NCBI GenBank assembly: GCA_002698785.1
Contig: PAAG01000047.1
Span: forward strand, 496,001-560,000
From: Verrucomicrobiales bacterium
Lineage (GTDB): Bacteria > Verrucomicrobiota > Verrucomicrobiia > Verrucomicrobiales > DEV007
DNA: 64,000 bases
Reading direction: 5' to 3'
Every line of letters starts with the position of its first letter. Positions within the stretch are counted from its first letter, which is position 1. The position numbers and the translations under genes were made by a program. The notes beneath the pieces are model-generated. The model had not been told where the DNA came from, ran no database searches, and saw nothing but the letters and a program-made list of their open reading frames with translations. Of the stretch, positions 8,166 to 16,664 are shown piece by piece.

Positions 8166-8675
8166 ATGACATTTCTCTTTTTCATCTTTGCAGCTCTCGC
8201 CCTCATTGGAGGGATTGGAGTTGTGGCCTTTAAAAACCCGGTTTCATCGGCGTTTTCGATGGTTGTTTCCTTCTTAGGTCTCGCTGCTCTATTTATTCAG
8301 CTCAACGCCTTCCTCGTCGGTGTTCTGCAGATTCTTGTCTACGCGGGTGCCATCATGGTTCTATTCCTCTTCATCATCATGCTTCTCGATGTTCCGCAGG
8401 AAGAAAAGAAAAAGCTGCCCTTCTTCACCGCTCTTGGGGCGGGCGGAATCGTCCTGGCTTTCATTGCCCTCCTGGTAGTGATGCTCTCTCGCTCCGAAGT
8501 CGGAGACAAAACGTTGCCTGCCCTCGAGGCCACTTCAGGCCCTGGAACATCAGATGTTCACAAGATTGGCGAACTACTCTTCAGCCAATATTGGTTCCCG
8601 ATTCAAGTGGTCGGAATTCTTCTGCTGGTAGCCACCGTTGGAGTGGTTGTTCTAAGTAAACGCGAACTGAAGTGA
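8166..8675 (+). CDS. nuoJ: NADH-quinone oxidoreductase subunit J
   Basis: 169 residues with about five membrane helices. The family's pi-bulge helix region is visible in [20 protein letters not shown] near residues 51-70. The subunit couples quinone-site rearrangement to the antiporter-like modules. The ATG at 8166 was chosen. An in-frame extension back to 8082 would translate the right repeat and the end of the cassette gene and is not family-like. nuoK follows after 10 nt. The insertion upstream leaves this subunit 439 nt from nuoI, whereas other neighbours in the operon are within 37 nt. Confidence 0.95.
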   Translation: MTFLFFIFAALALIGGIGVVAFKNPVSSAFSMVVSFLGLAALFIQLNAFLVGVLQILVYAGAIMVLFLFIIMLLDVPQEEKKKLPFFTALGAGGIVLAFIALLVVMLSRSEVGDKTLPALEATSGPGTSDVHKIGELLFSQYWFPIQVVGILLLVATVGVVVLSKRELK

Positions 8676-8685
8676 TCGAATACGA

Positions 8686-9012
8686 ATGGAAACCGCTCTT
8701 ACCCTGAATCACTTCCTTTTTGTCAGTGGCGTCCTCTTCGCCATCGGACTTGCTGGTGTGCTCGTTCGCCGGAACTTGATTGTCATCTTCATGTGTCTGG
8801 AGTTGATGCTCAGCGCGGCGAACCTCACGCTTGTTGCCTTTTCACGATTCAACGTCCAGGAAGGTCAGCCTGACTACCACGGACATGTTCTTCTCTTTTT
8901 CATCATCACGGTTGCGGCGGCAGAAGTAGCCGTCGGTCTGGCCATCATCGTTGCGTTGTTCCGAACCAAGGGCACCACCGATGTCTCGAAGATCGATACG
9001 ATGAAGTTCTGA
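8686..9012 (+). CDS. nuoK: NADH-quinone oxidoreductase subunit K
   Basis: 108 residues, three membrane helices, homologous to MrpC. Conserved buried glutamates of the proton path are visible in [12 protein letters not shown] (helix 2) and in [17 protein letters not shown] (helix 3). Length and motifs are normal for the family. It lies between nuoJ (10 nt) and nuoL (24 nt) and has no Shine-Dalgarno motif. Confidence 0.97.
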   Translation: METALTLNHFLFVSGVLFAIGLAGVLVRRNLIVIFMCLELMLSAANLTLVAFSRFNVQEGQPDYHGHVLLFFIITVAAAEVAVGLAIIVALFRTKGTTDVSKIDTMKF

Positions 9013-9036
9013 ACCCTTTCCGCGACTGCTTTTTCT

Positions 9037-10854
9037 ATGGACGTAAATGATTTAGCCTGGGCCATTCTGCTCCTCCCGCTTGTGGTGGCTGCATCCATCC
9101 TGGTCGGCGTAAAAAGATTCGCTGGTGTCAGCGCACTGATCTCCACCGGTTCAGCGTTGCTGACCCTGATCTTCAGCATCATGCTGGCTGCCAACGGCGG
9201 TGGCGATGCGGAAGTAAATTCCTTTCCGTGGATCAATCTCGGTGAACACTTTCGCGTCGATATCGGCATCACAATCGATGAACTGAGCCGGGGAATGATG
9301 TTGATCGTCACTTCGATCGGATTCCTTGTTCACCTCTTCTCGCTCGCCTACATGAAGGATGATCCGGGCAAAGCACGTTACTTTGCTGGCCTTTCCCTCT
9401 TCATGTTCTCCATGACCGGAATTGTCCTCGCAGACAACTTCGTCATGATGTTCGTCTTCTGGGAGCTTGTCGGTGTCAGTTCCTACATCCTGATCGGCCA
9501 CTGGTTCGAAAAGAATTCCGCTGCCGACGCGGCCAAGAAAGCGTTCCTCACCAACCGTATCGGTGACTTCGGTTTCATGATCGGTATTCTCCTCGTGTGG
9601 ACGCTTACGAAATCGATCTATTTCGAGGGAATTGAAGCAGCCATTGGAAGCGTCACTAACACTGCCCTGCTCAACATCGCCGTTCTCTGTGTGTTCTGCG
9701 GAGCGATTGGTAAATCCGCGCAGCTTCCCCTTCACGTCTGGCTTCCTGACGCGATGGAAGGTCCGACTCCCGTTTCCGCCCTCATCCATGCCGCTACGAT
9801 GGTTGCAGCCGGTGTTTACATGCTGGCACGGGTCGTCTTTCTCGTAGAAGCAGCCGAGGTCGCTGCTCAGTGGATCGCCTGGATCGGAGCAATTACCGCT
9901 CTGGTCGCTGCGCTCATGGCGCTTCAGCAAAACGATATCAAGCGAATCCTCGCCTACTCCACGCTCTCTCAGCTGGGCTACATGATCATGGCTCAAGGGA
10001 TTGCCGACGGGGGCAGTAATGCAGGAATGTTTCACCTCTATACTCACGCATTCTTCAAGGCGCTGCTCTTCCTAGGATCAGGAGCGGTCATCTTCGCTTG
10101 CCACCACGAGCAGGACATCTGGAAGATGGGCGGTCTTCGCAAGAAGATGCCAATCACTTTCATCACCTTCGCGCTCGGAACGGCGGCTCTTATTGCAGTG
10201 CCGCTGACCAGTGGCTTCTGGAGTAAAGAAACCATCCTTGAAGCTGCGCACGACCAGCACATGTATGGCCCCTACATCATGGGGATCATCGTTGCTTTCC
10301 TCACACCATTCTATATGACTCGCCTCGTCATCGTGGCATTCTTCGGAAAGAACCGCACCGACGACTCTGGTCATGCCAAAGAAGTCGGACCGATCATGTG
10401 GATCCCATTGGCGATCCTTGCCATCATGGCGGTCTTCTCGGCCTACTCTTTCATCTCTGGTCCGTTGCTCGCTCGTGGTCATGCTGACTTCGGCCACTTT
10501 CACTTTGGACTGACAGCAATCCTCTCACTGATCGGCTTGGCCGTTGGGGTTGGCGCAGCAGTATTTCTCTACAGAGGAAAAGATTCCGATCCCATCAGCA
10601 TTCCTCTTTTCCGAGACAAGTTTTACATCGACGAAATCTACAAAGGCATCGTCGCGATCTTCCAGGATGCTGTTGCTGCATTCCTCGATATCGTTGACCG
10701 CTTCATCGTTGATCCTGTGGTTGCTCGCTTCCCTGCCAAGAGCGCCATGGGTGCAGGAAACTTCCTGAGATTTTTCCAGGTAGGAAATGTCCAGGGCTAC
10801 GCCTTCCTCTTCGGGATGGCAGTCGTCCTGATTGTTGTGCTTTTGATTCTCTGA
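9037..10854 (+). CDS. nuoL: NADH-quinone oxidoreductase subunit L
   Basis: 605 residues, the distal antiporter-like proton-pumping subunit with the long lateral helix. Key segments are FVFWELVGVSSYILIG (conserved Glu), PLHVWLPDAMEGPTPVSALI, HAATMVAAGVYML, KRILAYSTLSQLGYM (conserved Lys) and HAFFKALLFLGSGAVI. The C-terminal region carrying the amphipathic helix (RDKFYIDEIYKGIVAIFQ) is present, so the protein looks full length. nuoM starts 19 nt downstream. Confidence 0.97.
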   Translation: MDVNDLAWAILLLPLVVAASILVGVKRFAGVSALISTGSALLTLIFSIMLAANGGGDAEVNSFPWINLGEHFRVDIGITIDELSRGMMLIVTSIGFLVHLFSLAYMKDDPGKARYFAGLSLFMFSMTGIVLADNFVMMFVFWELVGVSSYILIGHWFEKNSAADAAKKAFLTNRIGDFGFMIGILLVWTLTKSIYFEGIEAAIGSVTNTALLNIAVLCVFCGAIGKSAQLPLHVWLPDAMEGPTPVSALIHAATMVAAGVYMLARVVFLVEAAEVAAQWIAWIGAITALVAALMALQQNDIKRILAYSTLSQLGYMIMAQGIADGGSNAGMFHLYTHAFFKALLFLGSGAVIFACHHEQDIWKMGGLRKKMPITFITFALGTAALIAVPLTSGFWSKETILEAAHDQHMYGPYIMGIIVAFLTPFYMTRLVIVAFFGKNRTDDSGHAKEVGPIMWIPLAILAIMAVFSAYSFISGPLLARGHADFGHFHFGLTAILSLIGLAVGVGAAVFLYRGKDSDPISIPLFRDKFYIDEIYKGIVAIFQDAVAAFLDIVDRFIVDPVVARFPAKSAMGAGNFLRFFQVGNVQGYAFLFGMAVVLIVVLLIL

Positions 10855-10873
10855 CCGAACCCATCGTACCATC

Positions 10874-12382
10874 GTGAACACACTGGAAATCATCGTTTTT
10901 CTTCCGCTTGTCGCCGCCCTGGCCATTGGGTTCGGAGCCCCGTCCCGTGCCACTGCGCTGGGAGCATCCGCCCTGACACTCATCCTTTCGCTGGTGATGG
11001 CGATTCGGTTCCTAAAATTGACTGATGTTGAGGGAACAATCTTTTTTGAGTCTTCGAGATCATTGCTCGACATGGAAGGTTTCCCTCAGTTGAGTCTCTC
11101 GTTCGGACTCGACGGCATCAGCCTCGTTCTTCTACTTCTTTCGACTATCGTGATGTTTGCTGCAGTGCTCGCAGCACCAAAGGAGAATGAGATCAAAGGA
11201 AGCTCGAAACTGTTTTATTTGTCGCTCCTACTCATCGGTGGAGGTGCCATTGGAGCCTTCTGCGCTACTGACCTTTTCTTCCTCTACGCTTTCCACGAAC
11301 TGGCGCTCATCCCAACTTTCTTGATGATCGGTATTTTCGGACACGGTGAGAATCGTGTCAGGACTGCTTGGACAATTACGATATACCTTGGCGTCGGAAG
11401 TTTAATCCTTCTACTCGGACTTATCCTCACTGTTGTGGGACTCGGAGGAACAACATTTAATATCCAAGATCTGATCGCGATTGCTAGAGTGGAGGGAATA
11501 CCGGCAGAAAGCCAGCCATGGATCTTCGGCCTTCTTCTTGTCGGTTTCGGGGTTCTGGTTTCGCTCTTTCCGTTCCACAGCTGGGCCGCGCCAGCCTATG
11601 CAGAAGCGCCCTCTTCCGTCACCATGCTCCACGCTGGTGTCCTGAAGAAGTTCGGCCTCTACGGTCTCATTCGTGTCGCTCTCCCCATGCTTCCTGCGGG
11701 AGCTGAGCAGCTGACCAACCTTCTTCTTGTCCTGCTTCTCGGAAACATCATCTATCTCGGTCTCGTTACAATCGCTCAGAAGAAACTCGATCGCATGCTT
11801 GGTTACTCAAGCGTCATGCACATGGGGTATGTTTTCCTCGGTATCGCTGCCGGAAATGAGATCGGCATTTCCGGAGCAGTACTTCTGATGTTCGGACACG
11901 GATTGTCCATCGCCCTTCTCTTCGCTCTTGCCGGTTGGATGCGGGATAAATTCGGAACGCTCGAATTTGAAAAACTTGGTGGGATAGCCAAATCACTCCC
12001 AAGACTGGGTCTCGTCTTTGGCTTTGCGGCTTTCGCTTCTGCAGGGCTTCCCGGATTTGCAAACTTCGCTGCAGAAGTGGAAGTGTTCTTCGGCGCCTTT
12101 GCCAGCGGAAGCGGCGAAGAGATTGGCTGGATTCGCTGGACCACGATCATTGCTCTCTGGGGTGTGGTTATTTCCGCTGTCTACATGCTGCGCGCCTACC
12201 GCTATCTTTTCTTTGGGCCTAAGCCAGCCAAGCTGGAAATACCTGGCGACCTCAACTGGGCAAGCCGCGCACCTATGCTGCTCCTGCTTGCTGGTCTACT
12301 CGCCGTGGGATTCGTCCCAGAACTTCTGAACCAATTCATTCGCCCCGCTGTTGAGGGACTGTCCCTCGGCTCAGCCGGATAA
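10874..12382 (+). CDS. nuoM: NADH-quinone oxidoreductase subunit M
   Basis: 502 residues, the middle antiporter-like proton-pumping subunit. Signatures are FHELALIPTFLMIGIFGHG (conserved Glu), FPFHSWAAPAYAEAPSSVTM, HAGVLKKFGLYGLIR (conserved Lys) and LDRMLGYSSVMHMGYVFLG. It begins with GTG at 10874; the peptide MNTLEIIVFLPL fits a normal NuoM N-terminus and there is no better ATG upstream. Typical length. nuoN starts 37 nt after the stop. Confidence 0.97.
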   Translation: MNTLEIIVFLPLVAALAIGFGAPSRATALGASALTLILSLVMAIRFLKLTDVEGTIFFESSRSLLDMEGFPQLSLSFGLDGISLVLLLLSTIVMFAAVLAAPKENEIKGSSKLFYLSLLLIGGGAIGAFCATDLFFLYAFHELALIPTFLMIGIFGHGENRVRTAWTITIYLGVGSLILLLGLILTVVGLGGTTFNIQDLIAIARVEGIPAESQPWIFGLLLVGFGVLVSLFPFHSWAAPAYAEAPSSVTMLHAGVLKKFGLYGLIRVALPMLPAGAEQLTNLLLVLLLGNIIYLGLVTIAQKKLDRMLGYSSVMHMGYVFLGIAAGNEIGISGAVLLMFGHGLSIALLFALAGWMRDKFGTLEFEKLGGIAKSLPRLGLVFGFAAFASAGLPGFANFAAEVEVFFGAFASGSGEEIGWIRWTTIIALWGVVISAVYMLRAYRYLFFGPKPAKLEIPGDLNWASRAPMLLLLAGLLAVGFVPELLNQFIRPAVEGLSLGSAG

Positions 12383-12419
12383 CCCGATTTCGTTTTTCTT
12401 TACGCAACATTTTGCCATC

Positions 12420-13898
12420 ATGCCGGTCTACTCCCTGGAAATCATCGTTGTTGCCCTCGGCCTCGTCATGCTGTTGGTCGACGCATTCGTCAATCTGACG
12501 GACAAGCGATCCATCGCCTGGATTGGGATGCTCGGACTGCTGGTCGTTTTCGGCCTCCTCTTTATGGTGGAAACTCCGGAGAACACCGACAGCGTGTTCT
12601 GGAAATTCTATGCACCCGACGACAGCTATGCCCTGTTTTTCAAAGGCATCGCCGTCCTGACGACACTAGTCGTCCTAATCATGGGCGCCAACTTCAGCAA
12701 AGTGGTCGTCGAGCAGACAGCCGCTGCCGCCAAGGGAGCTCACCCGCAGGCAGGTCTTGGTGAATTCTTTGCCCTTCCCATGTTCACCTGCGCGGGCCTA
12801 ATGTGGATGGCTTCGGCGAATAACCTCGTCAGCATCTTCGTAGCTCTCGAGACAGTGACTATTTCCTTTTACGTCCTTGTCGCCTACCTGCGCAGGAACG
12901 TCGGCTCACTGGAAGCTGGTGTAAAATACCTCATCCTCGGTGCGCTCTCGACGGGATTTCTCGTTTACGGATTTGCCTGGTTGTTCGGAATTACCGGAAG
13001 CATGGAACTCCCTGTGATTGCGGAGAAGCTCTCTAGCCCAGATGTGAATGCGACGGCTTCGCTTTTCGCCTTCGCACTTATTCTCGTGGCACTCGCATTC
13101 AAAGTCGGAGCAGCTCCGTTCCACCTCTGGATTCCAGATGTATACCAAGGTTCTCCAACTCCGATCACGGCTTTCCTTTCTGTAGCATCGAAGGCAGCAG
13201 GATTTATCATCTTTCTCCGACTCTCCGCACCATTTCTCGCCAGTGGATCACTTGTCGGAAAGGTGACGTTTGTTCTCACCATCATCGCAATTCTGACCCT
13301 GCTGATCGGTAACCTTGCGGCGATGCCGCAGAAGAATTTCAAACGCCTTCTCGCCTACTCCAGTATCGCGCATGCGGGTTTCCTTGTGATGGCTCTCGCT
13401 TCTTCTCCCGTAAAAGGTACTGCGAATGCCCTTACTCCTGCCACAGTGATCACCTTTTACCTCGGCGCTTATCTTCTGATGACGCTCCTGGCATTCCTGG
13501 TGATGGCAGTCGTTCGCTCCAGCACTACGAGCGAAGATCTCGATTCCTACAAGGGGCTGGCAAAGCGCTCTCCGTTTCTCGCATTCGCCATGCTGATCTC
13601 GATGGCCTCTCTCGCAGGCATCCCGCTGACAGCTGGATTCTTCGGAAAATTCTTCGTTTTCAAACTCGCCGCTGAAGCTCATCAGTGGCTTCTCCTTGGT
13701 GCCGGCATCCTCGGTGCGGCGGCAGGATTCTATTACTACCTGAAGATTGCGGCTTCGATGTTCCTTTCCGACTCTGATAGTCCTGAATCGGAGCCAATCG
13801 CGATCGATGGCATCACGAGATTCGCGATGATTATTCTTATCGTCGCCATCTTCGCAGCGGGGATAAATCCGAATTTGATCATCGGTCTCCTGACCTGA
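12420..13898 (+). CDS. nuoN: NADH-quinone oxidoreductase subunit N
   Basis: 492 residues, the third antiporter-like subunit, adjacent to NuoK and NuoA in the membrane arm. Signatures are FKVGAAPFHLWIPDVYQGSP and the following ASKAAGF, and KRLLAYSSIAHAGFLVMA. The ATG at 12420 (MPVYSLEIIV) was chosen. A TTG start at 12351 would overlap nuoM by 32 nt and add an atypical leader. This is the last complex I gene; the next gene begins 55 nt downstream and encodes an unrelated secreted protein. Confidence 0.96.
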   Translation: MPVYSLEIIVVALGLVMLLVDAFVNLTDKRSIAWIGMLGLLVVFGLLFMVETPENTDSVFWKFYAPDDSYALFFKGIAVLTTLVVLIMGANFSKVVVEQTAAAAKGAHPQAGLGEFFALPMFTCAGLMWMASANNLVSIFVALETVTISFYVLVAYLRRNVGSLEAGVKYLILGALSTGFLVYGFAWLFGITGSMELPVIAEKLSSPDVNATASLFAFALILVALAFKVGAAPFHLWIPDVYQGSPTPITAFLSVASKAAGFIIFLRLSAPFLASGSLVGKVTFVLTIIAILTLLIGNLAAMPQKNFKRLLAYSSIAHAGFLVMALASSPVKGTANALTPATVITFYLGAYLLMTLLAFLVMAVVRSSTTSEDLDSYKGLAKRSPFLAFAMLISMASLAGIPLTAGFFGKFFVFKLAAEAHQWLLLGAGILGAAAGFYYYLKIAASMFLSDSDSPESEPIAIDGITRFAMIILIVAIFAAGINPNLIIGLLT

Positions 13899-13919
13899 TT
13901 TCCCGAAAATTCGCGGATT

Positions 13920-13951
13920 GGCAAATGGGAGAATCTTCCTCTACATTTGCC
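13920..13951 (+). promoter_or_regulatory. Stem-loop between nuoN and the following gene
   Basis: GGCAAAT (13920-13926) pairs with ATTTGCC (13945-13951) around an 18-nt loop. It lies directly in front of the ATG at 13954. It may mark the end of the nuo transcript or affect the next start codon. No T-tract follows, so it is not a canonical intrinsic terminator. Confidence 0.3.
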
Positions 13952-13953
13952 GC

Positions 13954-15414
13954 ATGCCCCCTTCAATTTCCTTCCCGGTAATAATTGCAGCTTTCGCGTT
14001 TTTGGGCGCGACACAATCTGTTAGAGCTGAGGAATACCGCACGTTCACCAACACAAAGGGACAATCGATCAAAGCCAAGGTCATGGCGGTAGCAAATGGC
14101 CAAGCGAAGATCGCCATGGAAAATGGGGGCGAGTTCAACATACCGATCAACTCCCTTTCTCCCGCTGATCAGGAGTATCTGAAAAACTGGACCGCTCCTT
14201 CATCTTCCGCACCTCTGCCATCCGGCGGCACCGATGTGGCGAAGATCAATGAGGTGATCGGGCATTCTCTTTTTGTCGACAAACCTTTGTGGGACAGCCA
14301 ACCGTCCGAAGTCGCCGGTCGCCTCGACTGGCCACGCGAGTCCCAGACAGAAATCTCCGAGAGCTACCGCGCTTACCCGGACAAAGAATATCGCTTTCTC
14401 GGTGCCCGCCCCTATTCCGCCGCGCTCTATGGGGAGAATGGCAAGGTCACTTCCATTTCAATCGTCTTCGCAAATAAAGGCGACTCTTTTGGTGCTCTTG
14501 GCAGCGGAGAAGAACACTTCATCAAAGGAGAAGAAGTTCCACGGACCATGGAAGGCGTGAAGATGATCATGGAGAATGATGAGGCCACCATCGCAGAGGA
14601 GTTGACAGCTTTGTTAGGCGAGCCGGAACGCCAGAAGTTTGGAGAAGGTGAATCCCGTGTCGACGTTCAACGTTGGGACTGGGCAGGACATTCCTTTCTC
14701 CTCTCTCATGTAGAAGAGGAGTATGTATCCCTCGCCATTGAAACGACGGAATTCGCCGATGCACGTGGCAGAAACGCCCGCATCTCCGATGCAACAATTC
14801 GAGAGCGAGTCCGTGGATTTGTTGAAAAAAGAGAGAACGGAGACGTTGTCATCACAAATATCCCGATGGTCGACCAGGGACCGAAGGGCTACTGTGTCCC
14901 CGCCACCGCAGAGCGCTGCATGCGTTTCCTAGGCATTCAGGCAGATATGTATCTTCTCGCAATGGTCGGGGAAACCAGCATCGGTGGAGGAACCTCAGTG
15001 GACGTTCTACTTTCCAACATCGGTCGGGACATCAAGCGCAAAGGGCGCTCGTTTGAGATCGAGACGGGAGAACTGAAAATGCGGGACATACAGAGGTCAA
15101 TCGACGACGGCATACCCATCATCTGGGCAATCCAGAGCACGAAAGAATTCAACGACATTGCAACGGCTAGAACGGAGTCTCGGAAGTCCGACCCGTGGGA
15201 TGCCTACAAAGCCAGTGTCGCCGCTGGAATTGAAGATCCGCAGCTGTATCCTGCAAATGATCGTGGCCATGTCGTCATCATCATTGGCTACAACGAAGAG
15301 ACCAACGAAATCGCGTTCAGTGACTCCTGGGGTGAGCGATTTTTGGAACGATGGATTTCGATCCCTGAAGGCGAAATCATCTCCCAGAAGCGATTTTACA
15401 TCATCGATTTGTGA
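13954..15414 (+). CDS. Secreted SHD1-like / C39-like cysteine peptidase candidate
   Basis: 486 residues from the ATG at 13954, which opens a signal peptide (hydrophobic to about residue 18, cleavage near SVRAEE). Residues about 25-70 form an SHD1-like small beta domain (FTNTKGQSIKAKV ... INSLSPADQEYLKNW) that recurs in the protein at 49576. The C-terminal part resembles a C39-type papain fold: QGPKGYCVPATAERCM carries a candidate catalytic Cys near residue 314, GHVVIIIGYNE a His and FSDSWGE the third polar residue. The middle is unassigned. The predicted product is exported; its substrate is unknown. A TTG start at 13918 was rejected. It ends 1 bp from the end of the convergent gene at 15416. 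Confidence 0.75.
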   Translation: MPPSISFPVIIAAFAFLGATQSVRAEEYRTFTNTKGQSIKAKVMAVANGQAKIAMENGGEFNIPINSLSPADQEYLKNWTAPSSSAPLPSGGTDVAKINEVIGHSLFVDKPLWDSQPSEVAGRLDWPRESQTEISESYRAYPDKEYRFLGARPYSAALYGENGKVTSISIVFANKGDSFGALGSGEEHFIKGEEVPRTMEGVKMIMENDEATIAEELTALLGEPERQKFGEGESRVDVQRWDWAGHSFLLSHVEEEYVSLAIETTEFADARGRNARISDATIRERVRGFVEKRENGDVVITNIPMVDQGPKGYCVPATAERCMRFLGIQADMYLLAMVGETSIGGGTSVDVLLSNIGRDIKRKGRSFEIETGELKMRDIQRSIDDGIPIIWAIQSTKEFNDIATARTESRKSDPWDAYKASVAAGIEDPQLYPANDRGHVVIIIGYNEETNEIAFSDSWGERFLERWISIPEGEIISQKRFYIIDL

Positions 15415-15415
15415 T

Positions 15416-16552
15416 TCAGTTCGCTGGTGCAAAATTCCTTAATTCTCGGAATGGACGGCAAGTTGCACGTGAAGGCTCAGCTCGGTGGATCTTTGATATT
15501 GTAGTAGGCTCACGCCCGCGATCGTCGGTATAGTTCGTGATGCGGATGTAAGGCACATCGCCGTATGGTTTCAAATAACGTTTCGCTCCTACTGTTGGAA
15601 CATCAGCCACGCCTTTCCCCAGAGGCAGCGGCGTCCGGAATGGTTTCACTCGATCCAGAAAGGCTAGCCCTAGAGTGGTGCAGTTTCTCCGAATCGGTTT
15701 GAACTGCCCCGCCTCGTGAACCTGCACCATATCGGAAAAGTGATAGAATAATTCCACCTGCTCCCGATAGACCGGCAGGAACCAGAAGTCGGCATGACAG
15801 TTTCTCAACTCGGTCTGTGTATACAACCAATCGTATAAGTTTTTGGTGTAGCCCCGCATGGGCAGATCATTGTTAAGATTCAGCGCCTCAGTGAGCGTCG
15901 CTCTCCGCTCGAGATACCACTCTGCCCGAAAATCAAAAACGATATCACGATTCGGATTTCCTCCCTTTTCTCGTATCGCGAAAGCAAAATGTCCTGCACG
16001 CTGTTTTCCATCTTCACGATCATAATGAAGATTCATGATAATGAGTTGGTGATTCGGATCTGGGTGCATCGGTAACCCCATCCGTGCGATCCACCAAGTC
16101 TGGAACCACTTCGGATTTCCAGGTCTCCGAAGCAAGCGACGAGTACTCATCTTTGCAAATTCCTCTTTTGTCATGGGAATCAGCTCCTGGATGCGAATCC
16201 GCTTCTCATGCATCGTGAGGTTTTTCCTCGCGATCACTTCCTCAAAAAATCTTTCTGAAAGGAGATTTGCGAGTCGTTCTTTCACTCCCCCTTCCCCGAT
16301 CAAAGACGCATCAACGACAACCCGAGGTTTTTGCACTTCCCTCTCGAAACCGCCTTTCGGGGTAAATTCACCCACGCCCGTCAACCGAATCTCATCTCTC
16401 ACGCCTTCCTTCCAATCAATTGCGGGATCGCCAAACAATCTCACAAACGACGGAGGAAAATCCAGCCAGTCACTAACAGACGCACCGAAAGCAGTCCTTT
16501 CAGATACAAGCACGCAGCAAAACACTGCTACGAAAATTGTTCGCCATGCCAT
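15416..16552 (-). CDS. Secreted protein, possible permuted papain-like fold
   Basis: 378 residues with an N-terminal signal peptide (hydrophobic 5-17, AFGA cleavage). I do not recognise a definite family. The segment GHFAFAIREKG near residue 189 and the later RRNCTTLGLAFLD near 290-302 give a His-then-Asn/Cys order seen in permuted papain-like families such as DUF4105/Lnb proteins, whose cysteine acts in the periplasm. The arrangement is suggestive, not proof. The rest is Arg/Pro-rich. It converges on the C39-like gene, and the two end 1 bp apart. Upstream, 112 bp separates it from the divergent cytochrome gene. Confidence 0.55.
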   Translation of the reverse strand: MAWRTIFVAVFCCVLVSERTAFGASVSDWLDFPPSFVRLFGDPAIDWKEGVRDEIRLTGVGEFTPKGGFEREVQKPRVVVDASLIGEGGVKERLANLLSERFFEEVIARKNLTMHEKRIRIQELIPMTKEEFAKMSTRRLLRRPGNPKWFQTWWIARMGLPMHPDPNHQLIIMNLHYDREDGKQRAGHFAFAIREKGGNPNRDIVFDFRAEWYLERRATLTEALNLNNDLPMRGYTKNLYDWLYTQTELRNCHADFWFLPVYREQVELFYHFSDMVQVHEAGQFKPIRRNCTTLGLAFLDRVKPFRTPLPLGKGVADVPTVGAKRYLKPYGDVPYIRITNYTDDRGREPTTISKIHRAEPSRATCRPFRELRNFAPAN

Positions 16553-16664
16553 CGCTTGTATAAAATCTGTCGATCAGGTGTTAATCAAGACACAAATGCG
16601 CAAATGAAACGCGCTATTGAATCGGCACTCAAACTCGCTCAACTTGATACTTCGATTGCGCAAA

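Noticed and set aside
9151-10047. 298-codon minus-strand frame over nuoL
   Set aside because: Antisense of a conserved complex I subunit; composition (Asp/His/Glu-rich) reflects codon use of nuoL.
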